NCBI RefSeq assembly: GCF_010015585.1
Contig: NW_022985094.1
Span: forward strand, 1 to 64,000
From: Eremomyces bilateralis CBS 781.70
Taxonomy: Eukaryota > Ascomycota > Dothideomycetes > Eremomycetales > Eremomycetaceae
DNA length: 64,000 nt
Reading direction: 5' to 3'
The notes beneath the pieces were generated by a model. The model saw only the letters and a list, made by a program, of their open reading frames with translations, had not been told where the DNA came from and ran no database searches. Position numbers and translations under genes: made by a program. Shown here piece after piece: positions 10,756-20,380 of this stretch (position 1 is its first letter; each line of letters opens with the position of its first letter).

Positions 10756-12034
10756 CGCGGCGATGCTGCGCCTGCTCTCTAGGTCCTCCTTGTAAGTCCA
10801 TGCTCGTTTCCGACGATTGTATGATTACTTGCTGCGCTCACCTATCCTCGATCTGCAGTGTTCCCTGGCCCGTAAATGATGGATGTAGGCCGAAGATCTA
10901 GCGGGCGGCGCGTCGCGTCAACTGTCTCACCGTTCTACCACCGGGATTATTGGACAGGAGGCACTATGTGAGTACCAAACTCCCTGTCGTCACTTGCTGT
11001 CGAAATCGGAACTCTACGATTCGGATCGAGTGCTCTGTGATAATTGAAAGCGAGACAGCAGAATTTTCACCTTAGACTTTCCATCTGTGACATTCACCTG
11101 CCTGAGATGATGGTGATTATTGAATATCCACGTGACAATGGGCCCTTCATCATCCGGCTCTACCTCGGTAGATTGGAAGGCATCCGTGGTCTCCATTGGC
11201 TAATGATGGGTGACGCCACACAGTCTGGGGAAGTAATTAGCAGCGGCACGGAAGTGGAGCTCCCCCAGAGCCCAGCGACTGTTTCTTGAGTCTTAACTCC
11301 CTGGTTGCGAGAGTGGCATTTCATCATTCACAGGGCTGGATTATGGGTACACCAGGAATTCAGGATATTCCGGTTTGGGGAAGAGCAATTGAAGGAAATG
11401 AAGCGAACTCCCGTCATCAACATCCTGTCCTACCTTGTTCTCATCAATCTTGGAGCAATAGAGTATTGGACAGAGTAGAGTACTGCAAAGTTGCCCAATT
11501 TAAAGACCGAAACAAACGACTATACTGAGGGGTTGGATTGATGCTGCAGGAAACATCTCTCAATCCCTTCCTTCATAAAGATACCGAAACTCTCATAAGG
11601 ACTGACTTGGTTACAAAGAATATGAGAAAGGAGTGGCTTTGATGTTACCGGTCCTGGTAACCGGGTTCACAAGACTCTCTGGTGCAAGGACGAATAGATA
11701 CGTGTTAGATGGTAAATAATTGGTCTGCCGAGATGGGACCCATGCTCTCGCATCAATTAGATGGCCGCTAATTGACCACCCTAACCACGTCGCAGACTGG
11801 CTAATAGCAATACTCCCTTCATCGAGTGAACCGAGGGGCTGCCTACTGCTATATAGGCGCTCCATAAAGTACATTAAATGCAATGTCGGGTATCGCATCC
11901 AGATACCCGGCATCCACTTAAATGTTTAACGCAATCTAGAAACCAATTCCTCGTTGCGTATATCAGACCTTCTCCTCGTCCCCTCGCTGTGCTTGACGCT
12001 CCTGTTTCAACGTTCCAGGTACCATTCAATCAAT
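10756..12034. other. Intergenic region, regulator and VOC-gene promoters
   Basis: About 1.3 kb between divergent genes: the Zn2Cys6 regulator on the minus strand and the VOC protein on the plus strand. No convincing coding frame, repeat or RNA gene. The divergent arrangement means the regulator could act on the neighbouring gene, but no repeated operator-like motif stood out. Confidence 0.45.
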
Positions 12035-12556
12035 ATGCGAGTCCGACTATTTTCATTGCTGAGCACGCTCAGTGCCCTCACCTGTGCACAGTGTGCAGAG
12101 CCAGCCCAGAATACCACAGCCCAGAATACCACCACCATGCCGCGTACTCAACCCGTCCTAGGCGCCGTTGGAATCGCCGTCTCCAACCTGAATGTCTCGA
12201 TGGACTTTTACACGAAAGTGCTTCCCTTCGTCGACACCGGTGTCTCGTACGATCTCCCCCAATTCCTCGAGAAGGTGGTTGCCCTCCCGGCCCCGAACTC
12301 CGGAAGCTCCGTCGTCCTGATGCAATGGAAAACCCCACGGAACACGACCAACATTCCCGTCAAACTGGCCCTCTATGTCGAGGACGTCCACGAGTCCATG
12401 GAAAAGGTTCGGGCATACGGAAACGAGATCCTCTTGGAGGCGGGATCGGGCCGCATCGGGACTGTTTCGCTTCCTACTGGCATGGCCCGAGACCCGGATG
12501 GCTATATCTTGGAATTCAATCCGCTCTCTATTCTTTCCCCAAAGCAGGCTCTTTGA
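12035..12556 (+). CDS. Secreted VOC (glyoxalase/dioxygenase-fold) protein
   Basis: 173 aa from ATG 12035. Residues 1-20 (MRVRLFSLLSTLSALTCAQC) form a signal peptide, followed by a short Asn/Thr-rich linker with N-glycosylation sequons and one vicinal oxygen chelate domain. Visible VOC landmarks are VGIAVSNLNVSMDFYTKVL at the first beta-alpha unit and ARDPDGYILEF at the C-terminal metal-ligand strand (Glu). VOC proteins include glyoxalase I, extradiol dioxygenases and fosfomycin/bleomycin resistance proteins, and most act in the cytosol; a leader on one is unusual. An in-frame start at 11954 would give a longer, less signal-like N-terminus, so 12035 is preferred. Substrate unknown. Confidence 0.8.
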   Translation: MRVRLFSLLSTLSALTCAQCAEPAQNTTAQNTTTMPRTQPVLGAVGIAVSNLNVSMDFYTKVLPFVDTGVSYDLPQFLEKVVALPAPNSGSSVVLMQWKTPRNTTNIPVKLALYVEDVHESMEKVRAYGNEILLEAGSGRIGTVSLPTGMARDPDGYILEFNPLSILSPKQAL

Positions 12557-13126
12557 GTGTCGACGCGATGATTGGGGATCTGTGGAGCTGTTAGTGGATG
12601 AGGGATGGTATATGTTCATGGAACTCAAGGAATATCAAAGAATCTAGTTCGGAGGAACAAAAGTCAAAAGACATGTTAGCATAATTCAGCGGCTACTTAA
12701 TTAGTCATATGGTTGTGAGAAGCTGCATATCGATTGGGCGCGTTTTGAGTTGACAATAGACTTTTCGATCCTCTGTGATAGACGCTGTTGGCTTCTGAAC
12801 GAATCGACCGAGTCCAATTATTGACCGTGAAGACAATAATAACGTATATATACACTGGAATGGAAGCAAGTGCTTCGTTACGGAAATTTTTATTAAAGTC
12901 TCGATGAACAGGAGGACGAGAAGTTCCATTACAGTCGTCCACTTTCTGTAATATCCATAAAATATCCAAATGGTGGGGGCGTGAGGCTCACGAGGTCCAG
13001 GTACGTACCCACCCGGATCTTGCCGAGCCATCCAGCTTCCATATGCCATCAACTTCCAAAGACCAATTGTAAAATACCTTACGATCAATTCCGTATCCTC
13101 AAGGTTTGGGTGAAGTTGGCGGTGCA
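12557..13126. other. Intergenic region upstream of HEM14
   Basis: About 570 bp holding the 3' UTR of the VOC gene and the HEM14 promoter. A 145-codon open frame on the minus strand (12705-13142) overlaps the HEM14 start, has no family features and is treated as chance. Confidence 0.5.
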
Positions 13127-14921
13127 ATGCTGCTATGCGCAAATCATGTCACTCGCCAATTGATCTTGCGGCCCTCCTATTCCGGCGCTCGTGCCTGGGT
13201 TTCGCGTCGCCGTGATGTCCGACGCCATTACAGCGAATCCAATGGTCCTAACATCGCCATCCTAGGTGGGGGGATAACAGGTTTATCGACGGCGTTCTAC
13301 CTTCGAGAAGCTCTGCCGAGCTCGAAGATCACAATATATGAGGGCTCGGACCGTGTGGGTGGCTGGATTCGGTCAACTGCAAAGGGTATTGGATCGGGCG
13401 ATGTCATATTTGAACACGGTCCACGGACTCTCAGGCCCACGATTGGGCTATTGACTCCTCATCTCGTTCGTCTCCCCGCTGTATGGTACCTTCCGCTCTC
13501 TGACCTAGAAAGATCGAGGACTTAGGTCTGGCCCAAGATGTCATTGCGACTCGACGAGATGCTCCCGCCTCAACGAATCGGTACATCTACTATCCGGATC
13601 ATCTGGTACGAATGCCGATGCCACAAGCAGGAGAAGGGATCTCTCAAGTATGGAACGAACCCTTGTTCGAAGGGATCGGCTCCGCTCTGACCGAATGGTT
13701 TGTGTCCACTCGACCATCCAATTTGCAGGACGAGTCCGTCGCGTCGTTCATCTCAAGACGATTGGACAGGAGAATGGCGGACAACATGGTTTCTGCCCTT
13801 CTCCATGGCATATACGCAGGCGATGTAAATCAGTTGAGCATGAAGAGTATATTCCCACTCCTATGGTACTATGAGGGCCGATACGGAAGTTTGGTTGGAT
13901 CAATACCCAGTGTATGGTCGAACTTACGGTCCGGCATGATGCTTGGCTCTGCGCGAGAGTACCAGTCAATCCTTGATCGTCAGAGAAAGCCTCTGGGGTC
14001 GACATTGAAAGAGAAACTTTCCCGGGCAAGTGTATATACGTTGAAGCGTGGGCTTACGGGTCTCGTTTCTGCCCTGAGAGAGCGATTGTTAAGTCGAGGC
14101 GTGACCATCCATGAGAATACGCCTATCTCAGCACTTTCTATGGATAGTGCAACGGAGAAGATTGAAGTGAGTTGGTTTCATCCACCCTTGGTATCCGCTA
14201 ATAGTATCAGATCACCTCCGCTGGAAAGTCCTTACCACAAGCCGACCAGGTCATCTCCACGGTATTTTCCCGCCATCTTGCGAACATCTGCAAGGATGGC
14301 TCCGGGACCACGCTTTTGCCATCCTTCGGCGAAACGCACGCGGTTTCGGTCATGGTGGTCAATCTCTTCTTCCAGGAATCCGACTTGGGGATGCCTGAAG
14401 GCTTTGGATACTTGATCCCCCAAAGCATTCCGATCGATCAAAACCCCGAGCGCGCTTTAGGCGTGATTTTCGACTCCTGTGCGACGTCGGGCCAGGATTC
14501 GGTTTCCGGAACTAAGCTCACGGTTATACTGGGGGGGCATTGGTGGGATGGTTGGACGGAATTCCCGGATGAGGAAGAGGGGGTGTCGATGGCTCGAGCG
14601 ATATTGTCTCGGCACCTGGGGCTAAATGCGACGCCAACAGCCACCCAGGCGACCCTGCAGCGAGAATGTATTCCACAATACTTGGTGGGGCACTGGTCGA
14701 GGATGGAAAAGGGACACCAGGAGCTGAAGCAGCACTTCAAGGGCAAACTCAAGGTTGCCGGAAGCTCGTACACGGGGGTGGGGGTGAACGATTGCATCCA
14801 GTCGGCGCGGAACCTGGTCGTCGATGCGGATGAGCTCGCTTGGAAGGATAAAACAGGCCTAGAAGAGTTTACGGGGGATTTGAGGTTTGCAGAGGTGTAT
14901 TTTAGGACGAGAGGCGAATAA
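13127..14921 (+). CDS. hem14: Protoporphyrinogen oxidase, mitochondrial
   Basis: Exons 13127-13465, 13513-14166 and 14211-14921 give 567 aa. The N-terminus is basic and Ser/Arg-rich, as expected of a mitochondrial presequence. It is followed by the FAD dinucleotide-binding loop ILGGGITGLSTAFYL (from residue 45), IYEGSDRVGGWIRS and FEHGPRTLRP. The C-terminal flavin-contact region reads YTGVGVNDCIQSARNLV. The enzyme oxidises protoporphyrinogen IX to protoporphyrin IX on the matrix side of the inner membrane, the penultimate haem step. The first intron needs a GTTCGT donor and an AAAG acceptor; the resulting LLTPHL-IEDLGL junction matches the family's LLTLDLIxELGL. The second intron (GTGAGT) is clear. 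Confidence 0.93.
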
Positions 14922-15298
14922 TTTCTCGCATGGAACCTGATTGTTCTGTCTCCGTACCCGTAACCAAACGGAGTTGAAGTTTACATTCCTTGTAATCCGC
15001 ACAGTACACCGACATGTATCATTTAACATGGAGCAGTGTATTGGAACTTTCAGGTTCAGTTGTACATGTGGTTCGATACAGGCAATCTGATAGAAGCACG
15101 ACTAGAATGAAGTGTAGGGGTCTAGGGGATCTGCGGACCCACTAAAATTTCTGTAATACCTCCAGTCTGGACGACGTGAATAAACTTTCAGCATGAGCGT
15201 TGCTAAGGACGTCTACTCCCTACTTCTGCTTGAAACCATTTACTTGATCCTCCCGGAGCAGAATAGTCGCATCCTACATAAGAGAGGAACTATCGAAA
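14922..15298. other. Intergenic region
   Basis: About 380 bp between HEM14 and POL5, same orientation. No gene or repeat seen; expected to hold the HEM14 3' UTR and POL5 promoter. Confidence 0.5.
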
Positions 15299-18200
15299 AT
15301 GGTTCGAAAGCGTAGGAACCATGACCCCGAGTCCTCCGTGGACACCAAGCGACCTCGTCGTGTCTACACCAACACCGACGCAGCGCTGGCCGATATATTC
15401 GAAAATCTGTCGAACGAAGCGGCGGCTCCTCGCTTAGAGGCCACAAAGGAGTTGCTGGAGACCGTTCAATCGGCTCAATGGTCATCACCGGAACTGATTG
15501 AGAAGATTCTGCGCCGCCTCGTCCGGGGATTGTGTAGTAGTCGAAAATCGGCCCGCCTTGGCTTCTTTCCGGCACTCATCGAGGTGATACGTACGGTGTA
15601 TGGCGACCCAAATGCTGTCCCGGACACGTTCTCTCCATCGTTGGGTGATTTGCTTTCATTCATTGAATCCAACACCCGGACGGACGCAAGCGCTTCTGGA
15701 CAGGTGAGCCTCTAGCTCTGCCATTAACATCATGAGCTAACCATGCATTTAGGAACGGAGAGATCATATATTCGGTCGTCTTTATTCTAGCGCTGCCTTG
15801 ATTAACTCATCTGTCTTACTGGAAGGCGATCTCTCATCTTCGCTATGGGACGACTTGTTGAACGTGGTTGGAGGTCTTGCCAAGGAGCACCCTTGGGTCC
15901 GAGAAGAGTGCGGTTCAATGCTTTGCAAGGCCCTGAGACTCCTTTCCAAACAAGAAGCTCCGCAAGCCTCACGTCATGCGAGAGCGATCGTTGACGCATT
16001 GTCGAAATTCAAGCTACAACGCACACCCGAAGGGGTGGCCATTTGGCTGACCTTCACGTCCCAATTTCCTGATCTGGATCTCCCAGCCAAAGTATGGCAT
16101 AAGGATGATCCTCTTTCCAAGAAGGAGAGGAAAGAGCTGGCTGCGATCATGAGAGAAGACTTCAGCAAAGCCTCCGGCCCTGAAGCCTCTGACGGCACCA
16201 ACAAGTCAGGCTCTTGGAAGTCGCAGAGTAATTTCGCTTGGAGTGTCTTGATACACCATCAAATTTCCCGATTGGAGAACAAAACCGAAGCCGCCGCTCT
16301 GTTGGAGGAGTTCAGTCGCTTCTGGATCGACGTTGTTGACAGTAAGCCCCCTTACATTTTCCAAAGACCAAGGCTAATTATTGCAGATAACTTATTTTCG
16401 GCCAAAGCATCCGCGGAGAGGAAAGCATGGGGATTGCAGATCCTTTCACAAGCGATTCGAACCTGTCCGGCTTGGGCGCTGTTCGAGTTACTCAGTCCAA
16501 ATATCCTCAGGAGTATCCAGAACCAGAGATCTTCTCCAGACAGTAATCTGCATGGTCTGGCGTTGGAGCCATTGAAGGAGCTCATCAAGCGGGTCAAGAA
16601 AACTCCTGATCAAGGCGCCTCTATAGCGATGTTCCTTTTGTCTCAATCAAAGTCGATGGACTTCGATCAAGCGACGAAGTCACGCACGATTGAGACCATC
16701 CTCAGTGAGACCGACGAAGAAAAGCTCGTTGATTTTGTTCAATTCGCCAAGGATATCATTAACCGACCGACTTCTCAAGACGAAGACGAAGCTGCCGATG
16801 ATCGTCGAGCAATGGCCGACGCACTACTCACAATGGTCAAGGGGCAGGTGAAATCGGGGTCGGAGAAAGAAACCGGAGGACGGAACGCTTCTCCGCCATG
16901 GGTTTCCCCTCTGCTGCGTCTGATGGTGGAGCTGTCTTACGTGAAAAAGCGGAAATCTGCATCCAAGAAAGACCGATCCAAGCCGTCGATTTCGAGTGTC
17001 TCCCGTGAAATGTTTCGGTCGAAGTTGAACTTGATACTTGGCACATTGCTGGCATCCAAGGACACTTCGCTTTGGGACTGTGCTTATACAGCCGCTTCAT
17101 ATCTTCAAGAAGACGCCCAATCTGGATCTACTGAGCTGGTTGCGGAATACGACGAGAAGATCTCAGAAATCCTGGAATCTACGTTCGAATCACTTGATGA
17201 AATTCATGCGAAGAAGATGGAGTCTGACGACAGTCTCCGGTTTACCTACGGAGGACTGGAGCTTCTGCAGTCTTTCACCGTCCTCCAAATCTATAATGGA
17301 GAACCCGAAGCGGTGTCCGTCGCAGAGGATCTGATCGAATGCTCCAAAGATCTCACCGGGGATGATAGCGAAGGCAATGCCATCGGCGCCATCCTTGAGA
17401 TCCTGATCTCCTTCGCCTCCAAGCGGTCGACATTGATGAGAAAAATCGCGGAGCAAGTCTTCTCCGCTTTCACGAGCCGCATGGACCGAACTACTTTGGG
17501 GTACTTGACTGATATCCTTGGAAAGGAGGAGAGTGAAGCTGGCCAAAGTGAACTGTACGAGGCGGAAGACGATGCCGAAGCCTCGAGCTCAGAGGACGAG
17601 GAAGATAAGGAAGACAGCGACACCGAGGAATCTATGGACTCGGACGTTGAAATGGTTGATGGCGTCGACAATGAGCAAAATGAGTTCGATGCCGAGCTGT
17701 CGGCTGTTTTACGAATTTCTAACGCCCAAATTGTTGGGCCTGAAGATCTTAGCTCGTCGGATGAGGACGAAGAAGAAGAGGATTTTGACGACGAGCAAAT
17801 GATGGCATTGGACGACAAGATCAGCGAAGTGTTCAAGAAGCGGATGGGCCAGACGAACAAAGAGAAGAAGAAGGCGAAGACGGAGGCCCGAGACAACATG
17901 GTTCAGCTCAAAAACCGAATCCTGGACTTGCTCACGATTTTGGTGAAAAAGGAGTTCGGCAAGGAATTTGTGTCGGGCATCATACTCCCGCTTCTCACGC
18001 TTGTTCGAACGGCTTCGACGCCGCAGCTTTCGAAACGGGCTTTCGACTTGTTGAAGCAGTATTTCGACCTCGGCAGAGGGAAGGAGATGCCGCAGGTTAC
18101 TGACCTGAGTGGTTGGCTTTCACTGTTGGCGTCCATCCACGAGGAGGCAATGCGGACGAAGGCGGATAACCACGGAAGGAGTTGTAGCAGCGCTAGCTTG

Positions 18201-18380
18201 TTTGTTGTTCGGGTCTTGGTGGCTCAAGACAGGAAACACTTCGACGCAGCGGGAGAGGTGTATTTACACACAAAAAAACTGTGGTTCGCCGATCCGAAGT
18301 CGAAATTGACACAGAGTTTCTTCTCGGATTGGGTAGGCTGGATGGGATCGATGCGAAAGGAGAAGTCAGCATCCCACTAG
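15299..18380 (+). CDS. pol5: DNA polymerase phi / MYBBP1A-family nucleolar protein POL5
   Basis: Exons 15299-15703, 15753-16341 and 16387-18380 encode 995 aa. The protein is a long alpha-helical (HEAT-like) array starting with a basic KRPRRVYT nuclear signal. A highly acidic Asp/Glu/Ser block lies near residues 720-805 and a conserved C-terminal helical part follows. POL5/MYBBP1A acts in the nucleolus in rDNA transcription and ribosome assembly; despite its name it is not thought to be a replicative polymerase. The second intron is 45 nt and stop-free. Splicing gives DNNLFSAKAS, the form expected of the family, whereas retention would insert 15 residues. ATG 15299 is the first in frame and well supported. 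Confidence 0.92.
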
Positions 18381-18533
18381 CCGGATTAACCTGGACGGAT
18401 ATTTAGGTTGGTACTGGAACGGACACTGGATTGATAGGAAACCCCACGTCGGGGTGCCGGGAGCGAAAGGATAATTCAAAACATGGTCGACACCTATCTA
18501 CCCGTACATTGTCTAGTCTGTTCCTAGTGATTA

Positions 18534-18587
18534 AGTTCGAACCCCTGCCTGTTGGCCAACCACCTACTTGGCCAGTATCACCATCTT
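18534..18587 (+). repeat. Left terminal inverted repeat of pogo element
   Basis: 54 bp identical to the reverse complement of 20292-20345. It contains an internal doubled motif (TTGGCCA ... TTGGCCA), a likely transposase site. Similarity resumes after two mismatches for about eight more bases. Confidence 0.95.
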
Positions 18588-18655
18588 AGCCACCATCATG
18601 AAAACCGTGACATCTCTACCACCACGTAATTATATTGAAAATTCAAACCATAGGA

Positions 18656-20242
18656 CTATTGTACAGCATCTTGGGGAGCGTCTGGTATAGTTTCAGCCAC
18701 GGGAATACTCTGTTCTAGTATAGTATTTGCCTCCAGAAGCCGTACAGCCTCTTGCGCTACTTTGATCTCTTTAATCTGTGCGAACTTAACATTGGGATCT
18801 ATCCGAACCTTCTTCTTGCGTTTTGGGGCTGAGGCGGCATCTAGACGGGCCTGGAGACTCGCAATTTTCAGATCTGATGCAGCCTGACGCGCCTGTAGCA
18901 CTCCGATTGCCTTGGCTGCCTTCCCTATGTAGGCCTTCGTCCACTTCGTCACGCGTGTGTTCTTGCTAAGAACGCGCAATGCACTTTGTATTTGTTTGGG
19001 CTTGTAGGGCGTCGTCTGGAGGACCGAGGCGACTAGTATTGGGGTGCGTGGAGGCGTGTTTGGTCGTGGAATTGAGGATGCGGTTTCGGTATGCGTGGGC
19101 GGTACCACGAACCGGTTATTGAGACCTTTTGACGGGTCCCACGGTATAAGACCTGCAGCCTTCCACCCTGATCTGATTGTACGGTCAATTAGGCGTGCCC
19201 GACGCGCCTCAGCATAGAGGACAATGAATCTTCGTCGTTTAATCGGTAGCGCCTCGTCGATATACGCGCTTTGGCGGAGGAGGGCCTTGTAGAAGCGTTT
19301 CAGAGGTGAAAAACAGGCGAGATCGAGAGGCTGAAGGATGTGGGAGGTATGCGCAGGTAGGAAGACCACAATCACGTCATTTATCCTGCATTCGTATAGG
19401 AAATCGACGGTTGCGTGGCTTCCGTGCCCGTCCATGAGTAGGATCCTGTACCGTCGCTCTGTAGCGGTTTCAGGGAGGAAAACTGTACGAAGCCACACCA
19501 ACGCGTGTTGATCTGAAGTCCAGCCGTTTGGTGATACCGCATAATGGAAGTCTGGAGGTTGTTCAGGGAACCAAGCAGCTTGTAGGGACGCGCCTTTCTG
19601 GATAATGGTTGGTTTGATATAGCGACCGGTCGCAGAGACTGATTCTATGATAGAACACCATTCCCGGTTCTCAGGACTCGTGATATAAGCTGTCGACTTC
19701 TGCGAGTCTGCGATGACAGTAGAATTAGCACATATTCCCATTCCAACACCGACTTCATCCATATTCCATGTATCGGAAGGGTGGACATCGTACTGTGTCT
19801 GAACTTGGTGAAAATACGCGTAAAACCCATTGATTGTATCCTGGGTTGCAGCCTGACGTCGTACGACATCTAGACTATGCCCAACACACGTCGCAACGCG
19901 TGGATTTCGATGTAGAAATCGTGGTATCCAATTCTTCCCAAGGGGTGTAGAATCACCCTGAAGCTCTAGAACTCGCGCGGCCATTTCACGCAGACGTGCG
20001 TGGGTAGGGGGGAATCCTTGAGCGTCACTCTCAAGTATCCAGTCGACTAAAAACCTCTCTTGCACCGGTGTAAGGCGTTGGTTCGATTGTTGAGCTGTAG
20101 AGCGCGATTGCATGCCCTTGAGGCGGTTTTGAAGCGTAGCTCGATTGACCTTGAATAGGGCCGCAGCTTCATTTTGTGATTTGCATTGACCGGTCTCTAC
20201 GGCATGGATAGCCTGTAGGAGTACCTCCTCTGAATTTGACAT
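18656..20242 (-). CDS. pogo/Fot1 transposase (DD35D)
   Basis: 528 aa from ATG 20242, the first ATG of the frame. Domains in order are an N-terminal psq-type helix-turn-helix (residues ~5-50, SQNEAAALFKVNRATLQNRL), a CENP-B-type helix-turn-helix (~60-130), and a DDE_1 catalytic core with Asp162 (WNMDEVG), Asp271 (LLMDGHGSH) and Asp307 (LQPLDLACFSPLK). The last two are 35 residues apart, giving the DD35D spacing of the pogo/Fot1 group. The tail is basic, with AAPKRKKKVRID-like nuclear signals. It cuts and pastes the element at TA sites. No frame breaks are seen. Confidence 0.95.
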   Translation of the reverse strand: MSNSEEVLLQAIHAVETGQCKSQNEAAALFKVNRATLQNRLKGMQSRSTAQQSNQRLTPVQERFLVDWILESDAQGFPPTHARLREMAARVLELQGDSTPLGKNWIPRFLHRNPRVATCVGHSLDVVRRQAATQDTINGFYAYFHQVQTQYDVHPSDTWNMDEVGVGMGICANSTVIADSQKSTAYITSPENREWCSIIESVSATGRYIKPTIIQKGASLQAAWFPEQPPDFHYAVSPNGWTSDQHALVWLRTVFLPETATERRYRILLMDGHGSHATVDFLYECRINDVIVVFLPAHTSHILQPLDLACFSPLKRFYKALLRQSAYIDEALPIKRRRFIVLYAEARRARLIDRTIRSGWKAAGLIPWDPSKGLNNRFVVPPTHTETASSIPRPNTPPRTPILVASVLQTTPYKPKQIQSALRVLSKNTRVTKWTKAYIGKAAKAIGVLQARQAASDLKIASLQARLDAASAPKRKKKVRIDPNVKFAQIKEIKVAQEAVRLLEANTILEQSIPVAETIPDAPQDAVQ

Positions 20243-20291
20243 CGTAATACGATATGGTGGTTGAGATATTACGCGTTTGGTGATGGTGGTG

Positions 20292-20345
20292 AAGATGGTG
20301 ATACTGGCCAAGTAGGTGGTTGGCCAACAGGCAGGGGTTCGAACT
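20292..20345 (-). repeat. Right terminal inverted repeat of pogo element
   Basis: Mirror of 18534-18587, ending GGGGTTCGAACT before the TA target duplicate. Confidence 0.95.
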
Positions 20346-20380
20346 TAAACGCCAAAAAAATGCTGCAAATGTTGTCTTAA

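Larger units (their letters stand above)
18534..20345 (-). mobile_element. pogo/Fot1-type DNA transposon, apparently complete
   Basis: 1812 bp bounded by inverted repeats starting AGTTCGAACCCCTGCC that are identical over 54 bp, flanked by TA on both sides (18532-18533 and 20346-20347), the target duplication of Tc1/mariner-pogo elements. It encodes one uninterrupted transposase on the minus strand. Identical ends and an open frame point to a recent, possibly active insertion. It lies between convergent POL5 and ATG9, 35 bp past the ATG9 stop codon. Confidence 0.95.

Noticed and set aside
12705-13142. 145-codon minus-strand open frame next to HEM14
   Set aside because: Overlaps the HEM14 start and presequence, no family motif, and composition typical of an antisense frame.
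20331-20347. tRNA B-box-like GGGGTTCGAACT
   Set aside because: It is the end of the pogo inverted repeat; no A box, acceptor stem or cloverleaf surrounds it. The palindromic GGTTCGAACC after COG6 (25839) was dismissed for the same reason.
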